NCBI RefSeq assembly: GCF_002099425.1 | Contig: NW_018344059.1 | Span: 7,762,001 to 7,826,000 of the forward strand | Reading direction: 5' to 3' | From: Phascolarctos cinereus | Taxonomy: Eukaryota > Chordata > Mammalia > Diprotodontia > Phascolarctidae | Length of the DNA: 64,000 nt | Shown: piece after piece, positions 46,268 to 58,445 of the stretch | Numbering within the stretch: position 1 is the stretch's first letter | Layout: every line of letters begins with the position of its first letter | Translations under genes and position numbers: made by a program | The notes under the pieces: model-generated | The model's input: the letters and a program-made list of their open reading frames with translations, nothing else | The model's database searches: none | Told to the model about the DNA's origin: nothing

Positions 46268-49200
46268 TTTTTTTAAAAATCAAGTTTTTAATTTTTAAAT
46301 ACTATTTTATTTCCCCCAAAATTACATGTATAGACAATTTTTAGCATTCATTTTTAGAAGACTTTCAGTTCAGAATTGTCATTTTTATTATATTGGCTTG
46401 GCCTACCCATGAGCAACTGATATTTTTCCAATTGTTTAGCTCTGACTTTATTTGTGTGAAAAGTGTTTTGTAATTGTGTTCATATAGTTCCTAGGTTTGT
46501 CTTGGCAGGTAGAATCCCAAGTATTTTATATTGTCTATAATTATTTTAAATGGAATTTTTTTTTTCTGTCTCTTGCTGCTGGACTTTGTTGCTCATATCA
46601 AAATGCTGATGATTTCTGTGGGTTTATTTCATATCCTGCAGCTTTGCTAAAGTTGTCAATTATTTCAAGTAGTTTTTTAGTTGATTCTCTAAGTATACTA
46701 CCATATCATCTTCAAAGAATGACAGTTTTGTTTCCTCATTGCCTATTCTAATTCCTTCAATTCCTTTTTCTTCTCTTAATGCTAAAGGTAAAATTTTTTT
46801 GTACAATATTGAATAATAGTGGTGATAATGGGCATCTTTGCTTCACTCCTGATCTTACTGGGAAGGTTTGTAGCTTATCTGCATCATAGATAATGCTTGC
46901 TGATGGTTTTAGATACATACTGCTTTTCATTTTGAGGAAAGCTCTCTTATTTCTATGCTCTTTAGTGTTTTTAATAGGAATGGATGCTGTATTTTGTCAA
47001 AAGCTCTTTCTTCATCTATTGAGATACACATATGATTTCTCTTGATTTTGTTATTGGTCAATTATGCTAATAGTTTTCCTAATACTGAACCAACTCTGCA
47101 TTCCTGGTATAAATCCCACCTGGTCATAGTGTATGATCCTTGTGATATATTGCTGTAATCTCCTTGCTAATATTTTATTTAAAAATTTTGCATCACTTCA
47201 TTAGGAAAATTGGTCTATAATTTCTCTCTTTTAGCTTTTCCTGGTTTAGGTATCAGCACCATATTTGTCTCATAAAAAGAATTTGGTAGAACTCCTTTTC
47301 CCCCCTATTTTTCCAAATAGTTCATATAGCATTGGAATTAATTGTTTTTTAAATGTCTGGTAGAATTCACTTGTGAACTCATATGGCTCTGGGGATCTTT
47401 TCCTAAGGAGTTTATTAGTAGCTTGTTCAATTTCTTTTTCTAAGATTTAGGCATTCTATTTCCTCATCTATTAATCTGGGGAATTTATATTTTTTTAAAT
47501 ATTCATCAATTTTCCTCAGATTGTCAGATTAATTGGCATATAATTGGGCAAAATATTTCACAATGATGGATTTAATTTCTTCTTCTTTGGTCGTGATTTC
47601 ACCCTTTTCATTTTTGATACTAGATATTTGATTTTCTTCTTTGTCTTTTTCAGTCAAATTAACCAATGGCTTATCTATCTTATTGTTGTTTTCCCCCCCA
47701 TAAAACCAGCTCCTGCTTTTATTTATTAGCTCCATAGTTTCCTTACTTTCAATTTTCTTAACCATATTTTTGCTTTTTGGGATTTCCAATTTGGTGCTCA
47801 ATTGGGGATTTTTAATTTGTTCTTTTCCTAGCTTTTTTTAGTTGCCTGCCCAGTTATTTTCTGTATTTTATTGATGTAAGAATTTAGAGAAATAAAATTT
47901 CCCCTAAGTACTGCTTTGGCTGCATCCCATAAATTTTAGTATGTTGTCTCACTGTTGTTATTCTCTTTGATGAAATTATTGATTGTTTCTATTATTTGTT
48001 CTTTGACCCACTTATTCTTTAGGATTAGATTATTTAGTTTCCAATTACTTTTTAATCTGGCTTTCCACTGCCCTCCGTTGAATGTGATTTTTATTGCATT
48101 ATGATTCAAAAAAGGATGTATTTAATATTTTGCCTTGCTACATTCAATTTAATTTTTTTTTAATGCCCTAATACATGGTTGATTTTTGTGTAGGTGTCAT
48201 GTACTGTTGAGAAAAAAGCATATTCTTTTCTATTCCCATACAATTTTCTCTGATGGTCTGTCATATCTAATTTTTCTAAAGATTGTAGTCACTTCCTTAG
48301 TTTCTTTCTTGTTTATTTTTTCCCCATTGGATTTACCAAATTCTGAGAGGAGACAGTTGAAGTCCCCCACTAGTATAGTTTTGCTGTTTCCTCCTGGAAC
48401 TCACTGAATTTCTTCTTTAGGAATTTGGATGCTATTTCACTTGGTGCATGTATGTTTAGTATTGATATTACTTCATTGTCTATGTATCTTTTAGCAGGAT
48501 ATAGTTTCCTTCCTCATCTGTTTTAATTAGGCCAATTTTTACTTTTGCTTTGTCTGAGATCAGGATCACTATCCCTGTCTTTTTTTTTTATACTTCAGCT
48601 AAAGCATAATAGATTCTGCTACAGCCCCTTACCTTTACTCTCTGTGTGTCTCTCTACTTCAAGTGTGTTTCTTGTAAACAAAGTGTAGGATTCTGGTTTT
48701 TGATCCACTCTGCCATCCACTTTCATTTTACGGGAGAGTTCATCCCTTTCACATTCACAGTTATGATTACTAACTGTGTATTTCCCTTCATCCTAGTTTT
48801 CCTGCTGTTTGTCCTCTCTCTCCTTTAACTCTTTCCCTCCTCAGTGGTGTTTTGCTTCTGTCCACCGCCTTTCCCAATCTGCCCCCCCCCCGTTGCTATC
48901 CCTCACACCTTTACTTAATTTCCTCCCCTCTTACTTCCCTGTTGGGTAAGATAGATTTCTATATTCAACTGATTGTGCTTATTATTCTCTCTTTGAGCCA
49001 ATTCTATGAGAGTAAGGTTCAAGTGATGCCCATCACCCATCCTGCCATCTTCCCATCCATTGCAATAAGTCTTTCACTCCTCTTCATGTGAAATAATTTA
49101 CCCTGTTCTACCTCTCCATTTCTTTTGTACCCAGTGTACTCCTTTCCCTTATCCCTCATTTTTTGTCATTCCCCCAAATTCACCTTATGCCTATACTCTC

Positions 49201-49927
49201 TGTCTATGTATACTCCTTCTAGCTGCACTGTTAGTGATATAGTTCTTAAGTATTACAAATATCATCTTCTCATGTGGTGATGTAAACATTTTAGCTCTAT
49301 TGAATCCTTAATATTTTCTTTTTCTTTTTTTTACCTTTTTATGCTTGAGGTTTGATATTGGAAATCAATTCTTTTTGTTCATCTCTGGTCTTCTTATAAA
49401 AGCTTGAAATCCTTCTGCTTCATTGAATGCCAACTTTTTTCCCTTGAAGTATCATGCTCAGTTTCACCAGGTAGGTGATTCTTGGTTGTAGTCCTTTGCC
49501 TTCCAGAATATCATGTTCCATGAACTCTGATCCTTTAATGTTGCAGCTGCTAAGTACTGTGTAATCCTGATTGTGGCACCATGATATTTGAATTATTACT
49601 TTCTGGCTGCTTGCAATATTTTTTCTTTGACCTGGTAGTTTTGAAATTTGGCTATGATGTTCCTTTGGAGTTTTCATTCCAGGATCTCTTTCAGGAGGTG
49701 ATCGGTGGATTCTTTCAATGTCTATTTTGCCTTCTGGTTCCAGGACATTAAAGCAGTTCTCTTTGATAATTTCTTGGAGTATGATGTCCAGGTCCTCCTT
49801 TTGATTATGACTTTCAGGTAGTCCAATAATTCTTAAATTCTCTCCTGGATCTATTTTCCATGTCTCTTGTTTTTTTTTTAATGAGGCATTTTACATTTTC
49901 TTCTATTTTTCATTCTATTTGATTTGA
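46268..49927 (-). mobile_element. L1, antisense, 5'-truncated and internally deleted
   Basis: A short 3' UTR piece (46268-46378) joins ORF2 sequence directly. The frame at 47529-47801 reads 'SSIKNEKGEITTKEEEIKSI', L1 ORF2. RT-fold sequence covers 46380-47500, the endonuclease N-terminus 48200-48780, and inter-ORF/ORF1 3' sequence runs to about 49920. The C-terminal third of ORF2 is absent. Broken by many stops. Confidence 0.9.
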
Positions 49928-51600
49928 TTGAAGCAATGATCACTGGTCTCAGTGTTTTCTGAACCATCAATAAGTCAACTGTTGCTGTTAGTGCTTACAG
50001 CTTGGGCAAAAAGGTCAGTGTTGAAAGAAATGGGCTGATCTTTGACTTCGGAGGTATCATTTTCATTGTCTCTATGTGCATCATTTTTGAAATCAAGTCC
50101 ATACCCAAGTCCACTTGGGTGAGGGAGGACTTTGACATTCATTACTGAATTCAAGGGCAAGCACGTGAAGAATACCACTGACAATTATAGGGTTATCCTC
50201 TTCTGTGCTGTTTGGGAACATGCAGAATGTGCTCTCCCTACCGGGCCAATGTTGAGATCAATTCCTTCTACAAAGGTGTCAACTTCTATACTTTTATCAC
50301 ACAGGCCTGTTTGGAAGAGCTGAATGTTGATGTCTTCTGAAACAAATTGGACCTGGTAGCAAAGACATGCCTAAGGCATGCCAAGCTGGATAAATCACAG
50401 AGCCATCACATCATCTTGGAGAGTAGTTCCATTTGTATCCTCAAGATCCAGAATCTTTTGCAAGATAAGTTCAATGGCAGAGAGCTGAACAAGAGCCTCA
50501 ATCCTGATGTAGCTTTTGCTTAAGGTGCAGCTGTCCAGGCTACCATCATCTCTGGGGACAAAGCTAAGAATGTGGAGGACTTGCTGCTTTTGGATATCAT
50601 TCTTTTTTTCCTTTGCTATTAAAAGTGCTGGCAAAGTTATGTCAGTTTTTGTTAAACTCAAATACTCCTGAACCCCTGCCCACCAGACAGCTATAGAACA
50701 TCACCATTTAATTAGCCAACCGGATTGGTGTGTTTTTCCAGGTCAATGAAAGTGAGAGGGCAAGGACAAAGGATAGCAACCTACTTGGCAAATTTGAGCT
50801 CGCAGTATTACTCTATACTCCCCATGGTGTTGCTCAAATCGAAGTGACCCTTAGCATCAATGCAAATGGCAATTTTAATGTATCTGCTATGTATAAGAGC
50901 ACAGGCAAGGAGAATAAGATCATCATCACCAATGATCACAATGATCTCCTAGTCTAGGAAGCAGAGAAATACAGAACTGAAGAGCAGAAGTGAGGAGACA
51001 AGGTATCTTCTAAGAACTCACTTGAGACATATGGTTATAACATGTAGTCTACAATGCAGGATGAGATAACATCAAGTGAAAATTTGTAATGGGGACAAAG
51101 AGAAGATCCTTGAAAAATGTAATAAAATAATAAACTGTCTGGATAAGAATGAGACAACTGGGCAGGAAAAAAAATTGCACGGCAGTGGAAAAAGTTGCAG
51201 AATTTCTGCAACCCCATCATTACTAAACTGTGTCAGAATGTATTACTGAACTATATCAGGGGGCATTTCCAAGAGGAATTTCTGGGAGATTCCTAGGCGA
51301 CTGAGCAGCTCAATATAGAAATGCCTCTTCTGGACCATTGAAGATGATCAAATGCACCAGAAGAGAGAAAATTTCCCAAAGTTTGTGAAAAATTAAAGGA
51401 TCCAAATTTGTTACCAAGGTTGAATTCAAGGCAGTTTGAAAATCACATTTGAGCTACTGTGTAAAGTTTGGGTAGTCTGAATCCTTGATTTTGTGAAGAG
51501 GGAAAAAAACAACTGTACAAAATTGAACTTTATCAATACTGAAAATAAGTTGAAATGCAATCCTTTTCCTGGAGAATAATAATCTATTTAAAATAGAAAA
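49928..51600 (+). pseudogene. HSPA8P: HSPA8 (HSC70) processed pseudogene, 5'-truncated
   Basis: It is intronless from about HSC70 residue 160 to the stop and into the 3' UTR. Recognisable in order: 'INEPTAAAIAYGLDKK'-like sequence; 'FYTFITQACLEELN' (parent 'FYTSITRARFEELN'); '[17 protein letters not shown]'; 'SGDKAKNVEDLLLLD'; 'SNLLGKFEL'; '[13 protein letters not shown]'; 'GDKVSSKNSLE', which favours HSPA8 over HSPA1; a degraded Gly/Met-rich tail; and 'tctggaccattgaagatgat', matching GPTIEEVD. About 240 bases of HSPA8-like 3' UTR follow, up to a decayed poly(A) signal. Many frameshifts and stops show it cannot make HSC70. Its 5' end abuts the 5' end of an antisense L1. Confidence 0.9.
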
Positions 51601-51744
51601 TCTACTCTAACAGAGAATACTTAATGGGGGAAATGTTGGCTCTAAGGAAAGAACAGATCCCTTGAAATACTCAAATAATTATTAGGAGAGTTTTTTGATC
51701 AAAATGTACTCTCCTTAACCTATCCTTTGAATACTACATGATGT

Positions 51745-51985
51745 TAAGGAAAAAGCTCTGGATCTGTTATCATAAGACTTGGGATCTAGTTCCAGATTTA
51801 ACCCAGCTCTGTCCCAGCTGTGTATGATTTTGGACAAGTCATTTACTTCATATTTGTCTCAGTATACTCACTGGTGAAATGAGAGTAAATAATTTCCATC
51901 CTGCCTGCCTCATAGGGCTATTGTGAGGATTGTGGCTTACAAAGTACTTTTCTTGTACATTAAAGCACTGTAATATTATGTAAAA
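51745..51985 (+). mobile_element. THER1/MIR SINE
   Basis: 'gacaagtcatttacttcata', 'ctcatagggctattgtgagg' and 'cattaaagcactgtaatatt'. Confidence 0.75.
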
Positions 51986-52204
51986 AATAGACAATTCTTT
52001 TAGCAAACACTTAAACATGTGCTTCTAAATCTGTCAGGGATGTAAATTGGTACTTAATAAATAAAGATTGTAATCTGTGTAAGTTAAGTGGTTTTTTAAA
52101 ACCCAAATAAACTTTTTTTTTTAATAAAAAAAGATTCAGAACAAATCCAGTATCAATAAGAATACTTTTAATCACTGATTTTTCTTGGCCGTTTTGGTGT
52201 GTCA

Positions 52205-52640
52205 AAAACTTATGGAATCACAGGATCACAGAAACAGAGAGTTAGAAGGGATCTCAGTGGCCATTTAGTCCAATTCATACAAGAAAAAAATCTACCATCC
52301 AGCCTCTACTTGAAGATATCCAAGGGGAATGAATCATCCACTCAAGGCAACCCATTCCACTTTTGGACAGCTCAAATCATTAGTAAGTTTTTCCTGACAT
52401 CAGCCTAACTTTGCCACTTTCACTTCTTTTTCTTGTTTCTGTCTTTGGGAGACATGTTTGATATCTCCTCCATGTGACAGTCCTTCAGATACCCAAAGAC
52501 AGCTATCACATACCTTCATGAGTCTTCTTTTCTCCAGGTTAAGCATCTCCATTTTTTCCCCACTTCTTAAAATTATTGAATGCAGTTTTGTGAAGAAGGC
52601 TGCCTGGAATGGCTCTGAAAGGAGACCTAAGGTGAGTTCC
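52205..52640 (-). mobile_element. L3/CR1 LINE 3' region, antisense
   Basis: 'gttagaagggatctcagtgg', 'aacccattccacttttggac', 'agtaagtttttcctgacatc' and 'cttcttttctccaggttaag' are the reversed CR1/L3 3' part. Confidence 0.75.
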
Positions 52641-53656
52641 ATGGAATTCTAGATAAGGCTAAGTATATCAGCAATATATTTCATCCCTCTGACCTTTGGA
52701 CATATGTCCAGACAGATACCACAGTACTCAATAAACAGTTATTATCTATATCACTGATTTCATGCCCCACGTGGTCTTTTACCAGAAAACCAAACAGTAA
52801 AAGTTACATTACATGAGAATTCTTCAGGCTAATTCAATTTGGGTAAATTAAATGAGATTCAACAGATAATTTTTAATTAATTAATTAATTTTTAGTTTTC
52901 AACATTTATTTCCATAACATTTTGAGTTCCAAATTTTCTCCCCATCTCTCCCGTTCCCCACCCCAAGATGACATGCATTCTGAATACCCCTTCCCCCAAT
53001 CTGCTCTCCCTTCTATCACCTCCCCCCCATCCCCTTCCTCTTCTATTTTCCTATAGGGTAAGACAGATTTGATACTTCATTGCCTATATATGTCATTTCC
53101 TAATTGCATGTAAAAACAATTTTTAACACTCATTTTTAAAACTTTGAGTTCCGAATTTTCTCCCTTCCTCCCTCCCCATCCACCCTCATTAAGAAGGCAA
53201 GCAATTTGATATAGGTGTTACATGTATCGTCATGCAAAACACTTCCATAATAGTCATGGTGTGAAAGACTAAATATATTTCCCTCCATCCTATCCTAACC
53301 ACCCATTTTACTATTCTCTCCTTTGACTGTGTCTGTCCTCAAAAGTGTTTGCTTCTGATTACCCCTCGCCAGTCTGCCCTCCTTTCTATCATCCCCCCTC
53401 ATATCCCTTCCCCCCTATTTTCCTGTAGGGTAAGATAGATTTCTGTACTCAAATGAGAGTAAGGTTCATTCATTCCCTGTCACCTCCCCCTTCTTGCCCT
53501 CCATTATAAAAGCTTTTTCCTACCTCTTTTATGTGAGATGATTTACCCCATTCTACATCTCCCTTTCTCCTTCTCCCAGTACAATCCCTTCTAGCTCCTT
53601 AATTTTATTTTTTAGATATCATCCCTTCATATCCAATTTACCCTGTGCTCTCTGTC

Positions 53657-53704
53657 TACACACACACACACCACACAACACACACACACACAGACACACA
53701 CACG
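53657..53704. repeat. (CA)n microsatellite
   Basis: Imperfect CA run inside the HAL1-like element. Confidence 0.9.
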
Positions 53705-54286
53705 TTCCCTCCAAGTACCCTAATACTGAGAAAGGTCTTATGAGTTACAAATATCATCCTTCCATGTAGTAATGTAAACAGTTCAACTTTAGTAAGTCCC
53801 TTATGATTTCTCTATCTTGTTTACCTTTTTATGCTTCTCTTGAATCTTATATTTGAAAGTCAAATTTTCTATTTAGCTCTGGTCTTTTCATCAAGAATGC
53901 TTGAAAGTCCTCTATTTCATTGAATATTTATTTTCCTCCTGAAGGATTGTACTCAGTTTTGCTGGGTAAGTGATTCTTGATTTTAATATTAGCTCCTTTG
54001 ACCTCTGGAATATCGTATTCCAAGCCCTCCAATCCCTTAATGTAGTGCTAAATCTTGTGTTATCCTGATTGTGTTTCCACAATACTTGAATTGTTTCTTT
54101 CTGGCTGCTTGCAATATTTTCTTATTGACCTGGAATTTGGCTATAATATTCCTAGGAGTTTTTCTTTTCTTTCAGGAAGTGATTGGTAGATTCTTCCAAT
54201 TTCTATTTTACCCTCTGGTCCTAGGCTATCAGGGCAGTTTTCCCTGATAATTTCTTGAAAGATAATGTCTAGGCTCTTTTTTTTTT

Positions 54287-54660
54287 CAGCCAAAGACAAG
54301 ATTTATTAGAACATCCATCATATTGGGCAGACTCTTGAGGAGTCTGAACATTAGTAAGCTGTTGGCTAGATTTTAAGAATCTAAGCAACATAATGGAGAC
54401 AAGATGGACCTTATATACATTGAGACTATGGGAGGGATCTAGGAGTGGCCAAGTAGTCTATGAGGTAATAGAATTCCAAGGATCTGGACCACAAGGCCAA
54501 GGGAGAATGGAGCCTAGATAGGATTAAGGGTGGGAAATGGCCTGGGGCCATAGGGAGGTCCACAATGATGGGATTATAGCCTCAGGGGAACACCAGGGAT
54601 TTGGCCATGTGGGAAAGTTCAGGGTTTTTCCTTTTTGGAGTCTAGATCTCATCCTCATCA
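54287..54660 (-). repeat. U3-R end of the processed LTR element
   Basis: U3 runs from TGATGAGGATG at 54660 to a TATATAA box at 54417, R from about 54386, and AATAAA lies 16 bases before the A tail. The R start is 31 bases after the TATA box, as for a transcription start. Confidence 0.65.
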
Positions 54661-55917
54661 TTCCCACCTCAAACAAATGGGATCCAAATTCTTTTGGGGT
54701 AAGAGGAGAAGGCCTCGGCTTCTGAAACTGCTTCCTGCTGGCAAGGGGCATAGAGCTGTCCCTATCTTGAGGGGGTCCCAAAGAGGAGGTTGACTGGAAC
54801 CAAGCACAGGCTGCATCCAGGGAATGATGGGGGAGATAGGGGGAACATTAGCTGGTACCTGCTATTTGCTACCAACTGTAGGTGAATGGCCTGTAGTCTG
54901 GAAGACACAAATCTGACAGAAAAGACTGCAGAGCCAGATATAACAGGATAAAACATCCTTAGCTCTGTTTGGATTCAGATAATTCAGTTTTCCAACTATG
55001 CAGTGTCAAATCCACCTCATAGCCAGACTCAGAAATAGCCAGGTGGGTAACATTCTTTTTCAAAGGAATATAATGGGGAAACTGAGCCAGGAGGATCCTG
55101 TCTTAGACTGAGGCTAAAATTGTCCTCTCAGCTTTGCTCAACGCTGACTTCCCACCAGTATCACATTCTCTGAGTAGCTTGTGGCATTTCTCTCTGATGG
55201 TGGATTAATTATCAATGGATTATGATCCACCAGAAAACTCCAAATAAAATCCTAGGAGGTTTTACCTCAAACAACAAGTTTCACTAATCACAGCTTAGGA
55301 AAAACTTTTCCAGCATTTACATCTCAAACTTAAATTTATCCTGGTGTAAAAAGCCGATCATTAGAGATTTCTATACACTTGCAATTCTCAGCAAGCCATA
55401 ACCCAAACAAGCTTTTTGGCTTTTTACACATTAAAACAATAACCCAACAATAGCCAAATCATTTTAGTGGTAACCAAATTATAAAAAGTTACTTGACGTA
55501 ACTGATACAAAAAATTCATCAATTTGAAACTTGAAACAAACCCATTACCAATCAGGCGACTTCAATTTTGTTAAATTCCTTTCCAATTACTTTACATAGA
55601 GAATCAACATCTCGTCATTAACAATTAAAACTACAAATTTAAAAGAACATGCTTACCCAAGTTGGGAGGCTAGCTTCTTTACCTTGTGCAGAATGTGCTG
55701 AACCTGAGTGATGTTTCCAAGCAAAGCTTGCCTTAGGGCCCAAGGCCATTGCCAGGGGGACCCACTCTGTTGCTGCTGCCCTTCTCCCTCCTTCCTTTCC
55801 CAGGTTGGGGAGGGCAAAATCAAGGGTGAGGGGCAAAGGGTGAAATTCTTTTCTCCTTCCAGTCTTGGCTAGAGAAAAACTTAGGGTTAGGCAGTTTCCC
55901 CATATAGGCCACCAAAA

Positions 55918-56125
55918 TGATGCGGTTTAGGGGTTCAGGGGTGCTGGGACCCCAGTATCACGGGTCCTGCCTGAAAGAATTCAACCCAAGCCTTCTTTCA
56001 GCCAAGGATAAGGTTTATTAGAACATCCATCATATTGGGCAGACTCTTAAGGAATCTGAACATTAGTAAGCTATTGGCTAGATTTTAAGAATCTAAGCCT
56101 TTGGCTAGATTTTAAGAATCTAAGC
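55918..56125 (-). repeat. R-U5 end of the processed LTR element
   Basis: The R part (55998-56125) repeats 54287-54386 and contains a 26-base local tandem duplication ('ttggctagattttaagaatc' twice) at its 5' tip. U5 continues to the terminal CA. Confidence 0.7.
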
Positions 56126-56177
56126 CTAGGCTTTTTTTTTGATCATGGTTTTCAAGGAGTCCAATAATTTTTAAATT

Positions 56178-56437
56178 TAATACCTTAAAAAATAGACTAA
56201 TCCAAATGGCAAAAGAGGTCCAAAAAGCCAGTGAGGAGAAGAATGTCTTAAAAATCAGAATTGGTCAAATGGAAAAGGTGGTCCAAAAACTCACTGAAGA
56301 AAATAATTTCTTAAAAATTAGAAGGGAGCAAATGGAAGCTAATGACTCTATGAGAAATCAAGAAATTATAAAACAAAACCAAAAGAATGAAAAACTAGAA
56401 GATACAGTGAAATAACTCATTGGAAAAACAACTGACC
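56178..56437 (+). mobile_element. Inverted L1 ORF1 coiled-coil segment
   Basis: The frame 56206-56415 reads 'IGQMEKVVQKLTEENNFLKI' on the plus strand, whereas the element on both sides is minus. Reverse-complemented it is colinear with 22045-22260 of the large L1. Confidence 0.8.
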
Positions 56438-56824
56438 TTTCCCACTGACCTTCTAAGTTGTCTTTGGTGTTTGTGGGTTGAGAAGTCTTGAAACTGCCAC
56501 AGCTGCCAGTGATTCAGTCCCCTGAGGCCTGCTCCAGGTTTGCTCTGGCCCCATGTTTGCCTGTGTGGCCCACACTGAACTGTGCTCCTTTCCCAACCTG
56601 TGGCAACAGACCTTTCCTGTCAATCATCCAGGTTGCCTTTGGCAGAAGTTTGTTTCACTCTGCCTTTTTGTGGGTTCTTCTACTCTAGAATTTGTTTAGA
56701 GTCATTTTTTACAGGTATTTCAAGGGGTTTGGGCGAGAACTCAAGCAAGTCACTGCTTTTACTCTGCCCCTCAATAGATATTTATTAAGTCCTTATGGTG
56801 GACTAGGTCAAGCAATAGAATTCT

Positions 56825-57095
56825 AGGCTAGGAGTCTATAACTTAGATCTGGATGGGACCTTAGAAATAATCTATTCCAACTTCCTTATCTTACAGATAA
56901 AGAAACTGAAGACCAAGTATAGTGGAGGGAAAAAAATGTTGGATTTCAAGTCAGAGGAACTGAATTCAAATCTCAGCTGTTCCATTTACCACCTATATGA
57001 CCTTAGGCAAACCACTTAAGCTCTGTGGGCCTCAGTTCCTTATTTTTACAATGAGAACTCTGTACTAAATGACCTCTGAAGTCCTTTCTGACTGT
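56825..57095. mobile_element. MIR-family pair (antisense then sense)
   Basis: 'tcttacagataaagaaactg', then 'gaattcaaatctcagctg' and 'aatgacctctgaagtccttt'. Confidence 0.65.
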
Positions 57096-57627
57096 CGACA
57101 TCTTCCCACATTCCTAAGTAGCAGAATCAAGATAAGCCAAAAGATAGTTGCTATTATTTTAAAGTCTGCCTCTCATACCTTATCATGCCATAGAAGTGAA
57201 CCTGGGTTCTTAAAGGTGGTCAGCAGAAACAAGCTCTGGCAAAGCCAATTAAACTAGAAAAGCTTTGCAGATGGGCAGGGTGATGGTCTGTTTTTCTATG
57301 GTCTAGAGATCAACTTAGCTAATCTGAAAGTCATTTATCATTGAGTTGGCCATGAGGAACGTATTTTTTTATTTAAAAAAATTTTTTTTAGCCAAAGTGA
57401 TGTTCAAAGACCATTTAGGGATTGTTGTGTGGATAAGGATTGGACTTGTGATTCATTGGTATAGGAAACTCCTGGGTGAGAAAACTCCCTCTGCCAGTGC
57501 ACACTGGCACCTTTTCTGCAACTCATTGTTGGAGAGATGATTAGGTCAACCAGAGATTAAGTGACTTATCTAGTGTAACATAGTCAAAATGTGTCAAAGG
57601 TAGAACTTAAAGCCTGGTCTTACTAGC
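57096..57627. other. Intergenic, no gene seen
   Basis: Short chance frames only; a MIR-like tail lies at about 57545-57615. Confidence 0.45.
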
Positions 57628-57870
57628 AGCTGGGTGGCACAGTGGATAGACCATTTGGCCTAGAGTTAGGAAGACCTGAGTTCTAATCCAGCATTGATTA
57701 GCTTTGTGACCATGGGCAAATCATGTAATTTCTGTGTGCCTTAATAATATCATCTATAAAATGGGGATAATAATAGCACCTACCTCCTATGAGTTATTGT
57801 GAAGGTCAGATGAGTTAATATTTATAAATGCTTTGCAAAACATAAACCACTGTATAAATGCTATTATTAT
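57628..57870 (+). mobile_element. THER1 SINE
   Basis: 'cagctgggtggcacagtgga', 'aaaatggggataataatagc' and 'gcaaaacataaaccactgta'. Confidence 0.88.
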
Positions 57871-57904
57871 TATTAATTATATTACTAATTTAAATATGGT
57901 CCTC

Positions 57905-58115
57905 TTCTATGCCATTAGTTCTCAAACTTTTTAGTTTGAAGACCAAAAACTTTAATCTCAAAAATTATTGAAGGCCAAGTTACATGTGTCATTATTTAGC
58001 ATATGAGAAATTAAAACATATTAGTATTATTACGAAAATAGTTTTGACCTTGTAGACCCCCTGAAAGAATCTTAGGAACCTCTCAGTCTTTGGGGCCACA
58101 CTTTGAAAACCACTG
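57905..58115. mobile_element. hAT-like non-autonomous element (different family)
   Basis: Ends 'agttctcaaactttttag' and 'acactttgaaaaccact' are inverted to each other; interior 'aaatagttttgaccttgtag' and 'accccctgaaagaatctta' are typical of an old hAT MITE. Confidence 0.7.
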
Positions 58116-58319
58116 CATTATGCTATGCTGACTCTTATTCAGTTGTAGATTTGTAATCTGTTCCTGGGTTGTCATGAAACCAAGGAAGCCATGATTCCTT
58201 GAAGTGTTAAAGTATTTCACTGTTACTGTGCTCTTGTGATGCCTCAGGGGTGGCACAAGGGTGGCCCTGGGTTCATGTACAGCGTAGTAAGCACCAATGG
58301 AACTTGTGTGTTGGTAGCC

Positions 58320-58445
58320 CTCCAGGAGACATGAATTTGAACCCTGCCTCAGACACTTCACTAGCTATGTGACTCTGGCCAAATCAATTAATTTCTCTGT
58401 GTCTTGGGTTCCTTATCTGTAAAATAGAAGTAGTAATAGCACCTA
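58320..58445 (+). mobile_element. MIR-family SINE
   Basis: 'tagctatgtgactctggcca' and 'ccttatctgtaaaatagaag'. Confidence 0.7.

Larger units (their letters stand above)
54277..56127 (-). mobile_element. Fossil LTR-element copy of R-U5…U3-R-poly(A) form (L1-processed type)
   Basis: On the minus strand it starts at 56125 with GCTTAGATTC (R), passes U5 to 'gcatca' at about 55918, a possible primer site (TGGTGGCCTATATGGGGA) at 55914, about 1.25 kb of interior, a possible polypurine tract and U3 start near 54670-54660, a TATA box at 54417-54411, R from 54386, AATAAA, and a 10-base A run ending at 54277. There is no U3 at the left end and no U5 at the right end. Flanks 'taggctctttttttt' and 'taggcttttttttt' look like an L1-type target duplication in the HAL1-like host. 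The two R copies differ at about 7 of 101 positions. The interior is short and broken; no gag, pol or env was identified. Confidence 0.7.
52866..56790 (-). mobile_element. HAL1-like element, antisense, interrupted and partly inverted
   Basis: From low to high coordinates: L1-type 3' UTR (52866-53270), inter-ORF/ORF1 sequence (53280-54276) colinear with 20890-21985 of the large L1, the LTR-element insertion, ORF1 coiled-coil sequence in inverted orientation (about 56178-56437), then 5'-end sequence (56438-56790) matching 23030-23160. No ORF2 is present. Confidence 0.75.

Noticed and set aside
50395-50957. Open frames on both strands (88 and 75 codons)
   Set aside because: They lie within the HSPA8 processed pseudogene; the minus frame is a shadow and the plus frame a remnant.
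56206-56415. Clean 69-residue coiled-coil protein on the plus strand
   Set aside because: It is L1 ORF1 coiled-coil sequence in an inverted segment of a HAL1-like element, not a host gene.
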